A DNA stretch of 32,438 nucleotides from Acidobacteriota bacterium (GTDB taxonomy: Bacteria > Acidobacteriota > Terriglobia > UBA7540). Made by a program: the position numbers and the translations under genes. Shown here one piece after another: positions 7,805 through 15,910 of this stretch (position 1 is the stretch's first letter; each line of letters starts with the position of its first letter). The stretch is taken from the NCBI GenBank assembly GCA_021787735.1, contig JAJYLL010000053.1, forward strand, positions 1-32,438, read 5' to 3'. Under the pieces are notes generated by a model that was not told where the DNA came from, searched no databases, and was given only the letters and a program-made list of their open reading frames with translations.

Positions 7805-8740
7805 CTACTGCACGTGCGGTGAGTTCTCCAGCTTATCAAGGGTGGCTTTCACCACGCGCCCGACGATCGTCAGGCTGGAAGGACTGCAATGCTGGACAAT
7901 ATCCTGCGCAGTGTGCCAGTAGCTGTTGTCGGGGCCGTAGTCCAAATCAATCACGTCTGCAGCCGATACGCCTGCCTGCACAAAGGGAATGTGATCGTCA
8001 TCGATGGCAACGGGCGACCTCAGAAAATAACTTGAGTAGCCCAGTCTGTCTGCTTCCCGAAAGATAATTTTGTTCAGCCAGGCGGTGGAATTCTGGTCCC
8101 AATGAATGTCCAGTTGCGCGTCTCCGATCATATCCACAAGAATCATGGCGTCGATCCGGCTTAATGTTCCGTTTGCAGTGAGTTTCTGGACCAGATGCCG
8201 GCTGCCGTAAGTGCTGTCGGTGTCAGTCCAATTCTGCAGCGCTTCCTCGCCGTCAAAGAAGACGATCCAGTAAGTCAGCTTGTGACGCGTCGGTCGCAGC
8301 TCACGGGCCAATTCCAGCAGGAACGCCGCGCTTGACCCACCATCGTTGGCGCCGACAAAGCGGAAAGATTTCTCAAGCTTGGTGTCGTAGTGGCCTGCAA
8401 TCATGACGATGTGGTTCGGTTCTGTGCCGGGAAGTTCGGCAATCAGATTCACCATCGGAATGTTGCCAACAGGCGTTGTGCCCACAAAGTGGTCCTGCAC
8501 CACCTTGCAGCCTGCCTTCTGCAGTTGCCCGATAATCCATGCCAGGGAGGATTCGAGGGCGCTGGAACCGACCGGCCGCGGTCCGAATGCCACCAGGTGC
8601 TGGAGGTCGGCAAAGGCGTGGCCCCCATTAAAGGCGTAGGGGTCCGCCGGCTGGGCGTGCTGAGCACTTGCCAGGAATATTGGCATAAGACTGAATACAA
8701 GAATCAGGGCTGGAAGTTTGCCAGCGCTAGGCTTTCTCAT
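7805..8740 (-). CDS. M28-family enzyme, glutaminyl-peptide cyclotransferase-like
   Basis: From the ATG at 8740 the product is 311 residues with a signal peptide (MRKPSAGKLPALILVFSLMP, cleavage near LASAQ). The single-zinc and catalytic positions of glutaminyl cyclases are visible: HYD near 117, Asp133 in ANDGGSSAAFLLELA, Glu165-Glu166 in FFDGEEA, Asp203 in DMIGD, Asp249 in DDDHIPF and Trp275-His276 in YWHTAQD. The stretch DSTYGSRHL after DGEEALQNW is typical of QPCT-like proteins rather than of aminopeptidases. It probably cyclises N-terminal Gln of exported proteins; an aminopeptidase role cannot be excluded. Its ATG lies inside the last codons of tatC (14-bp overlap), so it is the third gene of the tat operon. 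Confidence 0.85.
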   Translation of the reverse strand: MRKPSAGKLPALILVFSLMPIFLASAQHAQPADPYAFNGGHAFADLQHLVAFGPRPVGSSALESSLAWIIGQLQKAGCKVVQDHFVGTTPVGNIPMVNLIAELPGTEPNHIVMIAGHYDTKLEKSFRFVGANDGGSSAAFLLELARELRPTRHKLTYWIVFFDGEEALQNWTDTDSTYGSRHLVQKLTANGTLSRIDAMILVDMIGDAQLDIHWDQNSTAWLNKIIFREADRLGYSSYFLRSPVAIDDDHIPFVQAGVSAADVIDLDYGPDNSYWHTAQDIVQHCSPSSLTIVGRVVKATLDKLENSPHVQ

Positions 8741-9545
8741 GCCGCTTCTTCCAGTCTTTCCGGTAGTAGACAAGCCATGAGAGACCAATGCTTAGAACGT
8801 ACAGACCCACCAGCGGCATCCAGAACATAAACAGCGTGGTAAAGTCCGGCGTGGGAGCCAGTGCCGCCGCCACAACCGCTGTGACGATGACTGCATAGCG
8901 GATATTCTTGACCAGGAACTTCGGCGTGACAATTCCGAAAATCGAAAGAAGCAGGATGACAACCGGCAACTCGAAAACAACGCCGACACCCAGAATGATG
9001 GTCAGCGCCAAGCCCCAGTATTCATGAATTGTAATCATGGGCGTGAAGCGATGCCCGAATTCCAGAAGGAACCTGAGAGCCGCAGGGAATGCAAACCGGT
9101 AGGCAAAGAACCCGCCGGTAAAAAACAGCCCGCTGGTCAAACCCACAAACGGCCAGATGTACTTCTTTTCGTGCCGGTAAAGGCCCGGTGAAATGAACAG
9201 CCATAACTGAAGCAGGATGTACGGTGAGGCCAGGAAAATACCGCCCACAATCGACAGCTTGATATAGAGATTGAAAGGATCGACAGGGTTGGTATAGACC
9301 AGTTTGTTCGCCATGTGCAGACTCGCAAGCGTGTCTGTCAATGGCTTGGCAAGAAGGCCGTAGATTTTGTCGGAAAAATAGAAACAGACTATGAAGCCGA
9401 CGAAAATGGAGATAGCGCTGCGAACCAGCCTCTGCCGAAGTTCCTCAAGGTGCTCGAGGAACGACATCTGCTTGCCGCTGAAATCGTCATCCTCGGGGCC
9501 GTGGTTCGGGTTCTTGCTGGGAGGGTTCTGAATAGTCGTAGCCAT
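8727..9545 (-). CDS. tatC: Twin-arginine translocase subunit TatC
   Basis: TatC is the multi-spanning membrane receptor for twin-arginine signal peptides. The 272-residue product has the diagnostic SFLEHLEELRQRL just before the first membrane helix, FFTGGFFAYRFAFPAALRF in the middle, and ELPVVILLLSIFGIVTPKF and AALAPTPD near the end; about six hydrophobic segments are evident. The ATG at 9545 makes it overlap tatB by 59 bp in another frame; a second candidate ATG at 9467, giving MSFLEHLEEL, would leave an 18-bp gap. Neither has a strong ribosome site, so the exact start is uncertain. The hydrophilic head DDDFSGKQ before the motif is plausible for the longer form. Confidence 0.95.
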   Translation of the reverse strand: MATTIQNPPSKNPNHGPEDDDFSGKQMSFLEHLEELRQRLVRSAISIFVGFIVCFYFSDKIYGLLAKPLTDTLASLHMANKLVYTNPVDPFNLYIKLSIVGGIFLASPYILLQLWLFISPGLYRHEKKYIWPFVGLTSGLFFTGGFFAYRFAFPAALRFLLEFGHRFTPMITIHEYWGLALTIILGVGVVFELPVVILLLSIFGIVTPKFLVKNIRYAVIVTAVVAAALAPTPDFTTLFMFWMPLVGLYVLSIGLSWLVYYRKDWKKRHEKA

Positions 9546-9957
9546 ACTCAGGAGCCGGCTCCAGACTGCCTTCGGACTGTTCGCTCAGCATGTTCGCTGT
9601 CTCTTCAGGGCGACTGTCTGACGTCGCCTCTTCAGAATGTGCGGCCAGTTCGTGCGTCTCTGCCGGGTGCTCGAAGCCTTCCTCTTCTGTTTCGGTGTAG
9701 GAGTGCGTCTCGTAAGATTGCGACTCGTAAGGCTGTGTATCGTGCTGGGAGTAACTCGTATAACTGGTGTCTTCGTCTTTGCGATCGAGATTCCGAATCT
9801 CCTCTTCCAGCGAGCTTTTCAGCTCGTTGGAAGCTCGACGCAACTCCCCCATCCCCTTGCCGAGTATGCGCGCGATCTCCGGCAACTTCTTCGGCCCGAA
9901 TAGAAGAAAAGCAATGAATAATATGAACCCTACTTCAGTGAAACCGCCGCTGAACAA
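9487..9957 (-). CDS. tatB: Sec-independent translocase protein TatB (TatA/B family)
   Basis: The product is 156 residues: a short N-terminal membrane helix, the hinge FGPKKLPEIA, an amphipathic helix (RILGKGMGELRRASNELKSS) and a long acidic tail rich in Tyr, Ser, Glu and His. I start it at the TTG at 9957, which has AGAGAGG six bases upstream and yields MFSGGFTEVGF, the normal TatA/B beginning. The longer ATG form at 10008 is excluded because it would start upstream of the promoter at 9976-10004. Glu8 is typical of TatB (TatA usually has Gln). It would form the substrate-binding complex with TatC. No separate tatA is in the window, so this protein may serve both roles. Confidence 0.9.
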   Translation of the reverse strand: MFSGGFTEVGFILFIAFLLFGPKKLPEIARILGKGMGELRRASNELKSSLEEEIRNLDRKDEDTSYTSYSQHDTQPYESQSYETHSYTETEEEGFEHPAETHELAAHSEEATSDSRPEETANMLSEQSEGSLEPAPEYGYDYSEPSQQEPEPRPRG

Positions 9958-9975
9958 GACGAACCTCTCTTTTGC

Positions 9976-10004
9976 ATAATAGGTGACGCTAGGGCGCTTG
10001 TCAA
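9976..10004 (-). promoter_or_regulatory. Strong sigma-70-type promoter of the tat operon
   Basis: On the minus strand a perfect TTGACA (10004-9999) is followed after exactly 17 nt by TATTAT (9981-9976; 5 of 6). Transcription would start near 9969, leaving a leader of about 12 nt that just holds the AGAGAGG ribosome site of the TTG-started tatB. Confidence 0.75.
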
Positions 10005-10172
10005 GCAACTGCCCGCGTTCAGCATCATGGCCAAGGCCGGCGCAGATGTTTGCCTTGCAGTCGCTGCGATCTCGCGAATAGCTCTCCCGTTTTGGAATGT
10101 TGAATCTGCAATTTGAAATCGGCCAGCGCGCATCCTGCCGCGCCCTTCAATGATGCACCAGCCCGAGGATGG

Positions 10173-10448
10173 TCATCTCATACAGCCCTCGGGCGAGGCA
10201 GCCCCCCTCGTGCCCCAGAGACCGACAACCCCTATAACGAAAATGAGCCCGAAACCGACCAGGCAACCCATAATCGGCAAACCAAATACCCCAATTACTC
10301 CCAGCCAGACGCCCAATAGCCCCAGCCAAGCGCCGAGCCGTACAGCCGGGTCCGGGCGATGACAGGCAGCGCGCAGCGCGGGTGGCAGATACGTTCCGCA
10401 GTTTGGAATGTATGCGCGGATGGCGTCCCGACGGATCGGGAAGATCAC
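10173..10448 (-). CDS. Possible small membrane protein with degenerate zinc-ribbon start
   Basis: The open frame encodes up to 91 residues. The segment YIPNCGTYLPPALRAACHRP resembles the common N-terminal zinc ribbon of small bacterial membrane proteins (YCPNCGxxLPP...C..C) but the first Cys is Ile and the last pair is incomplete. A Gly/Leu/Val-rich stretch of about 40 residues (GAWLGLLGVWLGVIGVFG onward) follows and should form one or two membrane helices. No good ribosome site is visible, and the start at 10448 is only the first ATG in frame. It may be a decayed gene. It lies between the tat promoter and a transposase remnant whose stop overlaps its first bases. No function can be assigned. 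Confidence 0.35.
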   Translation of the reverse strand: MIFPIRRDAIRAYIPNCGTYLPPALRAACHRPDPAVRLGAWLGLLGVWLGVIGVFGLPIMGCLVGFGLIFVIGVVGLWGTRGAASPEGCMR

Positions 10449-10546
10449 AGAATGGGGTCCATGGGCAACAGTGAAGTATCATTCAGAAAATAAAACCTCC
10501 AGCTTGACCACGGCCAGTCGCCCAACTGGTCCACCAGATTTCGGTC
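10445..10546 (-). pseudogene. 3' remnant of a RAYT-type transposase
   Basis: On the minus strand the translation RNLVDQLGDWPWSSWRFYF then LNDTSLLPMD and a TGA stop (10447-10445) aligns with the C-terminus of the transposase at the right edge of the window (RRLVSSASEWPWSSWRYYF, LEDESIIAMD). The DNA is also similar, sharing CTCCAGCTTGACCACGGCCA. Homology stops abruptly upstream of RNLV, so only the last ~34 codons survive. This is a dead fragment of the same family. Confidence 0.75.
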
Positions 10547-10708
10547 ACCGCTACAGATCTTTCAGCCACCAACTGGAACGGTGCCGGTGGGCGGGGGTGT
10601 TGGGACATTGGCGTATGATCCTCCTATTTTAAAGGCCCTTGCGCTGGCCGAAGGTTGGGCGTAAAGTGCAGACGAATTAACTGGAGAAAAAGCTGGGAGG
10701 TGTGACCG

Positions 10709-13156
10709 ATGGATTTGTCGAGGCGTGCCTTTTTGGAAATGGCAGTATCAACCGGTGCGGGACTTGCGGCGTCCAGCAGCGCGAAAAAGGAATCTGCGTT
10801 TTTCCCCAATGCTCAAGAGGAAATCATTCCGGCCCCGACCGGCGAATGGATGGCGGCCACTCCCGCAAGTTATTACCGTGCCTACCGCTCGAAACCTGCC
10901 AAATCTGCGGACGCCACAACATGGGTTCAGATTGACCTGGGCCAGACCCATCCTATTGACAGGATCAAGGTCTATCCGGCGAATGAGAGGCTCTACCCAG
11001 GACGTGATGAGCATTACGCGGGTGAAGGATTCCCATTGCGTTTCAGGATTGAAGTGTCTGACCAGCCGGATTTCAAAAACGCCAAGGCGATTGTGGATCA
11101 CACGGGGGCAGACTTTCCAAACCCGAAAGGCGCGATTCAGAAATTCGGTGGGAATGGAGTAGCGGGCCGCTACTTGCGCTTCACAGCAACGCGGCTGACG
11201 AAGATCGCGGGTAGAGAAGGGATTGACCCCCAAGCGGGCTATCACCTGGCCCTGGCAAAGATATCCATTTACTCCGGCGGGAAAGAGATTGCCGCGGGAT
11301 GCCCGGTGACCGTGGATGCAGCTTATGGAAATTACGATGATGTGGCGCAGATAACGAGGGCCGAGCGTGAGGGCGGTGAAGGCGTTCTTGTAGACAACCC
11401 GGGCAACGTTACTCCTGCAAATACCTGGAAGCCTCCCGTTTATCATGCCAGGAAACCACTCAGCGGCGTCACCCTGAATGGTGGTCTTTTCCAGACTGCC
11501 GTGGAAAACAACATCGGATACCTTTTGAATTCCTACAGTGTTGACGAATTGCTGCGCCAGTTCCGCGAGCGTGCAGGGATTCCCAATCCGCCAGGGTTGC
11601 CCAAGCCGAAAACGAAGTTCTGGGAGCATGACCTTGCGGGCTCAAACGCCGGACGGTTCCTGATGGGCGCCGGGAACACGCTGCGTTGGATTCATCACCC
11701 TGAGCTTCGCAGGCGGCTCGACGCGGTTGTGGACGGCATCGCGAAGTGCCGCCAGCCGAACGGGTACATCATGGCCTACCCGGAAAACACGATTTTCTTT
11801 TCGGAGCGCGGCGCGTATACACGCGCATGGCTGACGCACGGACTCATCGAGGCAGGGCACGCGGGGAACAGGAAAGCCTTCGAGTTGCTGCGGGGATACT
11901 ACGACTGGTTCAATCAGTGCTCATACCTGCCTTACCTGATGAGATTTGCCATCCAGGGCGGACAGGGAATGATTGCGAACACGCGTCTCTACTCGACCCC
12001 GGTGGGGAAGCCCGCTGATATCCAGGTGATCCAGCGTTACTTCCAGCAGGACTATTGGCTGGACCGTCTGGCCGCCCACGATGAAAGCGCCATTTGGCAG
12101 TATCCATACGACCGGCCGCACTGCTACCTGCTCACCGACATCCTGGCGTACCTTGATGTTTATCGGGCAACGGGCGACCCTCGTTATCTGCGGGCTGTCA
12201 AAGGTGGATGGGACCTCTTCCGCGACAACTGGGAAAACATCGGGGGCAGCACGTCCATCATCGAATATCAGGTGTGCCCGCCCAAATCCTACCGGCTACA
12301 TGCCGAGCTTGAGGAACTCTGCGGGAATGCCTTCTGGGCCTTCTTGAACCAGCGGCTGCATGAGCTCGATCCCCAGCAAGAAGCCTACGTTACGGAAATT
12401 GAGAAATCGATTTACAACGTGGCACTGGCTAACCAGGCGGGAACGGAGGGCTTCCGCTACCACGCTCTGCTGACCCACCAGAAAGAGGAGCCGACCCAGA
12501 TTAACACCTGCTGCGAAGGGCAGGGCACGCGGCTGATCGGGTCATTGCCTGAACACATTTATTCCATTGCGCCCGATGGGGTTTACGTGAATCTGTTTGA
12601 ACCTTCCACCGTTCGCTGGAAGCAGAATGGGCAGGCGTTGGCCTTGAAGATGACGACCACGTTTCCCTTCCAACCCGAGGTTCGGCTGGAATTTTCAGCT
12701 GGCCATGCGGCGCGGGCAAAAATCCGCGTGCGGGTGCCGTCGTGGGGGGCCCGCGAAATGGCGGTTGAAGTTAACGGCAGGCATGTTGCAACCGGCCGGC
12801 CCCGCAGTTACGTGGTCATCGATCGTACATGGTCCAATGGTGATACGGTCGGTTTTGAGTTACCGGCTGAGTTGCGCACGGTGCGCTACACGGGTGTTGA
12901 CCAGATTCCTGACCACGAACGTTATGCCATTTTGTACGGGCCGATTTTGCTGGCGGCGGTGGGTTCGCCGGAAATCAGGCTGCGGGGAGTGGACGCCAAG
13001 CACGCCGATCGGCTCGTCGGGTTGCTGGAACCGCAGCCGGGGCGGCGGCTTCACTACACGGTGAAAAATAATCCGGGTATCAGCTACATGCCTTATTGGC
13101 AGGTTGACCGGCAGCCGTTCAACTGTCTGCCCGGTGTGCCCGTGGTCCGTTCTTAA
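10709..13156 (+). CDS. Tat-exported GH127-type glycoside hydrolase with discoidin-like domain
   Basis: The 815-residue product begins with the twin-arginine signal SRRAFLE (residues 4-10) and a short hydrophobic stretch. About residues 45-195 look like an F5/8 type C (discoidin) carbohydrate-binding domain (TTWVQIDLGQTHPIDRIKVYP, FRIEVSDQPDF, GRYLRFTATRL). The rest matches the GH127/DUF1680 family (beta-L-arabinofuranosidase type): LNGGLFQTAVENNIGYLL, FLMGAGNTLRW, an alpha/alpha barrel, then a beta-rich C-terminus. The zinc-thiolate site of characterised GH127 enzymes appears as Glu536-x-Cys538 (EELCGNAFWAF) and Cys601-Cys602 (NTCCEGQG). It should release sugars from plant or bacterial glycans outside the cytoplasm; exact specificity is unknown. 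The ATG has GGGAGG ten bases upstream. The tat operon is divergent and about 0.75 kb away. Confidence 0.88.
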   Translation: MDLSRRAFLEMAVSTGAGLAASSSAKKESAFFPNAQEEIIPAPTGEWMAATPASYYRAYRSKPAKSADATTWVQIDLGQTHPIDRIKVYPANERLYPGRDEHYAGEGFPLRFRIEVSDQPDFKNAKAIVDHTGADFPNPKGAIQKFGGNGVAGRYLRFTATRLTKIAGREGIDPQAGYHLALAKISIYSGGKEIAAGCPVTVDAAYGNYDDVAQITRAEREGGEGVLVDNPGNVTPANTWKPPVYHARKPLSGVTLNGGLFQTAVENNIGYLLNSYSVDELLRQFRERAGIPNPPGLPKPKTKFWEHDLAGSNAGRFLMGAGNTLRWIHHPELRRRLDAVVDGIAKCRQPNGYIMAYPENTIFFSERGAYTRAWLTHGLIEAGHAGNRKAFELLRGYYDWFNQCSYLPYLMRFAIQGGQGMIANTRLYSTPVGKPADIQVIQRYFQQDYWLDRLAAHDESAIWQYPYDRPHCYLLTDILAYLDVYRATGDPRYLRAVKGGWDLFRDNWENIGGSTSIIEYQVCPPKSYRLHAELEELCGNAFWAFLNQRLHELDPQQEAYVTEIEKSIYNVALANQAGTEGFRYHALLTHQKEEPTQINTCCEGQGTRLIGSLPEHIYSIAPDGVYVNLFEPSTVRWKQNGQALALKMTTTFPFQPEVRLEFSAGHAARAKIRVRVPSWGAREMAVEVNGRHVATGRPRSYVVIDRTWSNGDTVGFELPAELRTVRYTGVDQIPDHERYAILYGPILLAAVGSPEIRLRGVDAKHADRLVGLLEPQPGRRLHYTVKNNPGISYMPYWQVDRQPFNCLPGVPVVRS

Positions 13157-13178
13157 ACCTGCGCATGCAACTGCGCGT

Positions 13179-15776
13179 TCAGTGCAGGGCGGCGAGCAAG
13201 CCGTCCTGAATGGTTTCCTTATCCGCAAGGCTGAGCTTGTTTCCATTGATGGTGAGGTAAAACACGTCGATGGCTTTGCGGCCCTGCGTGTCAATGGTGG
13301 CTACTTCGATGTTGCATTGATGCTCGGCGAGCAGGGAGCTGATCTGGTAAAGCAGGCCGGGGCGATCCTGAGCGGTCAACTCGAGCAGCGTGCTGTGAGT
13401 GGATGATGCGTCGTCAAATCGTATTCGCGTGGGAATCCTGGCGCCGGCGCCGGATCGGCTCTCCGGCCGGATACGGCCGCGCATCAGGTCCGCGAGGTTT
13501 TTCCCTCCGGCCAGAACATCCGCGATGGTCTGCTGCAAGCGGCCCTGTTCGGCGGGGTTCAGGTCCAGCGTGTGAAACAGGTCCACAAACCGGAAGGAAT
13601 CCAGAATCGTACCCGCACTGTTCGCAAAAGCTTCGGCCGCAACAATGTTCATTCCCCATGCCGTCAGAATCCCGGTCAGAGCTGCAAAGATTCGTGGACG
13701 GTCCTGGGTCATAACCATGAGTTCCCAATGATGGTCGCGACTTCTCAGGAGCGTTTGAACAGGGTCAGTGGAAAGCGCCTTCGCCATGCGGAGATGGGTT
13801 TCAATCTCTTCGGTTGAATGAATCCGCAGGTAGCGTTTGGGAAAACCCTTCAGGAATTTGGCCGCGCCCCTGGGAAGTTGCTCTTTGCCGTCAAGGGAAG
13901 AGGCGCTGTCCGTTTCGGGAAGACCCTCATCGGCAGAGAGAATCCGGTCACTGTCAAGGCTGCGGGCGAGCGCATTCGATGTCGCCGCATAGAGCGTCCA
14001 AAGCATCTCGGCTTTCCACGGCGTCAACGCTTCCGGGTTGACCGATTTAATGTCGGCGTAAGTCAGAAGCGTTAGCATCTTGAGCCGGTTTTGCGACCCC
14101 ACGATCTCCATCAGGCGGCGGACGGTGGCGGGATCGAAGATGTCCCGGTGCTGAAACGAGACGGACATTTCAAGGTGCCTGCGGATGAGGAAGCGGATTG
14201 TCTGCCTTTCTTCCTTTTTCACTGGAAAGCGATTGAAAACCTGCTCGACGGCTTGCAGGCTCCCTTCGATGTGATTTTCGGCGGGCATTCCTTTGCCGAC
14301 GTCGTGGAACAGAAGCGCGAAAAACAGAAGGTGAGGCTCTTCAAGTTCGGACAGAATCTCACCAAATTTCCGCTCCCATTCGCCTTCGGCATTTCTCAAG
14401 GCGCATAGATTCTGGATGGTCAGCAGAGAGTGCTCGTCGGCCGTGTAGCGATGGTAGAAGTCCCGGATCACCAGCGCATCAATGGCGCGAAATTCCGGGA
14501 AGAATTCCTCAAGCCATCCCATTCGGTGCATGGCCCGGATCGCCTCGATGGAGTGAGGCAGTGAAAGAATGCGGCAGAAATGCTGCCAGAAATCGGGATA
14601 GTCCTGAACGCTGCCCAGCCCTGCCTGCAATGCCTGCTTCACCCATTGCTCCGCTTCACGGCTCATTTCCAGTCCGTGTCGGGCAACGAATTCAAACAGC
14701 CGCATCAGGTAAGCGAAGTCGCGCCCTTCGGCCGGGACTTTGAGGATGATCTTTCCGCGCACGGCTGAAAAATCAAGGTTCGATACGCGCGATTTCCAGT
14801 CGCGGTAAAGGTTGTAAAGCGCCAGGCGTCCGGGCTGGGCCTCTTCCATGGTGTCAAGAGTAAGCCGCTTGATCGCGCGAGTATGCCGGAAATAGGCGCG
14901 CATCCAGTCGGCCGGTGGGAATTCATGGCCGTAGCTGATCCCAATGCCCCTGTCGGCGGCGCTCTCCTGCAGTTCGTAGCTGAGGCGGTTGTCATCCCGT
15001 TCCTGCTGATAGTGGAGAAAGCAGCGCGTCGCGGCCAGGAACTGGAAGGCCTGTTCGGCCGCGTCCTTTGACCGGGGATGAAAAAGGCTGCCGGGAGATT
15101 TCCAACTCCCGGTGGATTCCAGCTCTGAAATGATGTTGAGCCAGCGTGCGACATGAAAGTCGCGAAACCCTCCGGGGACTTCTTTGATATTGGGTTCCAG
15201 GTGATAAATGGTGTCCCAGTGTTTGTGATGGCGCTCGCGCGTCATATCAATCAGGTTAATCAGCAAGGTCTTCCCGTCCTTGCCCAGCAGGCGAGGCAAA
15301 CGGGTGTCATGAAGTTCGGTAAAGAGCGCCTCCGAGCCTGCAACGTAACGGCTGTCGATCAGCGCAACGTTAAATTCCAGGTTGTCCCTGTGGAGAATGC
15401 TGCAGTCGTCGAGGGTCCTGCAGGTCTGGGAGGCCCGCAGGCGCAGGTCCCACAGTGAGCGGACAATCTGCCCGATGGATTCACGATAGTCGGCCAGTGC
15501 TGTACCCTTGCTGGAAACAAACAGGAGATCGACGTCGGAATGGGGAAAAAGTTCCTGCCGCCCATACCCGCCCAGGGCGACGATGCAGAGGTCGGCAGAT
15601 TCGGCCCGACTGGCGATATGGGCCTCATAGAGTTCGCGGATTACGCGGTCCACGACTTGCGCGCGAGAGAGGATGACGGACCGACCGTCACCGGACCCTT
15701 CACATTCAGATCGGATGCGATCAAATTCACTGGAGCAGAAATTCTGCAGCAACGATTTGTGAGGCGCGGACGGCAT
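13179..15776 (-). CDS. glnD: Bifunctional PII uridylyltransferase/uridylyl-removing enzyme
   Basis: GlnD modifies PII signal proteins according to glutamine level. The 865-residue product (E. coli 890) has the four expected parts in order. The nucleotidyltransferase domain carries GGYGRQELFPHSDVDLLF (Gly69-Gly70, Asp81, Asp83). A helical linker domain follows. The HD phosphohydrolase domain has His491-Asp492 in FHDVGKG. Two C-terminal ACT domains contain MTQDRPRIFAALTGIL and TAQDRPGLLYQISSLL. All catalytic residues I can check are present. The gene is convergent with the glycoside hydrolase (22-bp gap), and a -10-like box lies only 8 bp before its ATG. No glnB or amtB is in view. Confidence 0.95.
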   Translation of the reverse strand: MPSAPHKSLLQNFCSSEFDRIRSECEGSGDGRSVILSRAQVVDRVIRELYEAHIASRAESADLCIVALGGYGRQELFPHSDVDLLFVSSKGTALADYRESIGQIVRSLWDLRLRASQTCRTLDDCSILHRDNLEFNVALIDSRYVAGSEALFTELHDTRLPRLLGKDGKTLLINLIDMTRERHHKHWDTIYHLEPNIKEVPGGFRDFHVARWLNIISELESTGSWKSPGSLFHPRSKDAAEQAFQFLAATRCFLHYQQERDDNRLSYELQESAADRGIGISYGHEFPPADWMRAYFRHTRAIKRLTLDTMEEAQPGRLALYNLYRDWKSRVSNLDFSAVRGKIILKVPAEGRDFAYLMRLFEFVARHGLEMSREAEQWVKQALQAGLGSVQDYPDFWQHFCRILSLPHSIEAIRAMHRMGWLEEFFPEFRAIDALVIRDFYHRYTADEHSLLTIQNLCALRNAEGEWERKFGEILSELEEPHLLFFALLFHDVGKGMPAENHIEGSLQAVEQVFNRFPVKKEERQTIRFLIRRHLEMSVSFQHRDIFDPATVRRLMEIVGSQNRLKMLTLLTYADIKSVNPEALTPWKAEMLWTLYAATSNALARSLDSDRILSADEGLPETDSASSLDGKEQLPRGAAKFLKGFPKRYLRIHSTEEIETHLRMAKALSTDPVQTLLRSRDHHWELMVMTQDRPRIFAALTGILTAWGMNIVAAEAFANSAGTILDSFRFVDLFHTLDLNPAEQGRLQQTIADVLAGGKNLADLMRGRIRPESRSGAGARIPTRIRFDDASSTHSTLLELTAQDRPGLLYQISSLLAEHQCNIEVATIDTQGRKAIDVFYLTINGNKLSLADKETIQDGLLAALH

Positions 15777-15784
15777 GAACTGAG

Positions 15785-15812
15785 ATTATAGGAGAGCCGC
15801 CGTTGGCGACAA
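15785..15812 (-). promoter_or_regulatory. Probable glnD promoter, leaderless arrangement
   Basis: TTGTCG (15812-15807; 4 of 6) and a perfect TATAAT (15790-15785) are 16 nt apart. The -10 ends eight bases before the ATG at 15776, so the transcript would start within a few bases of the start codon. No Shine-Dalgarno sequence is present there. Confidence 0.5.
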
Positions 15813-15910
15813 ATCAATTCAGTTTATGCATGGCATAAATGACCTCGGTTTCCCGCCCAGGCATTCCGGCGGCTGAACCGGAAGACATGGGAACAAGCAG
15901 TGCGTGAGGG

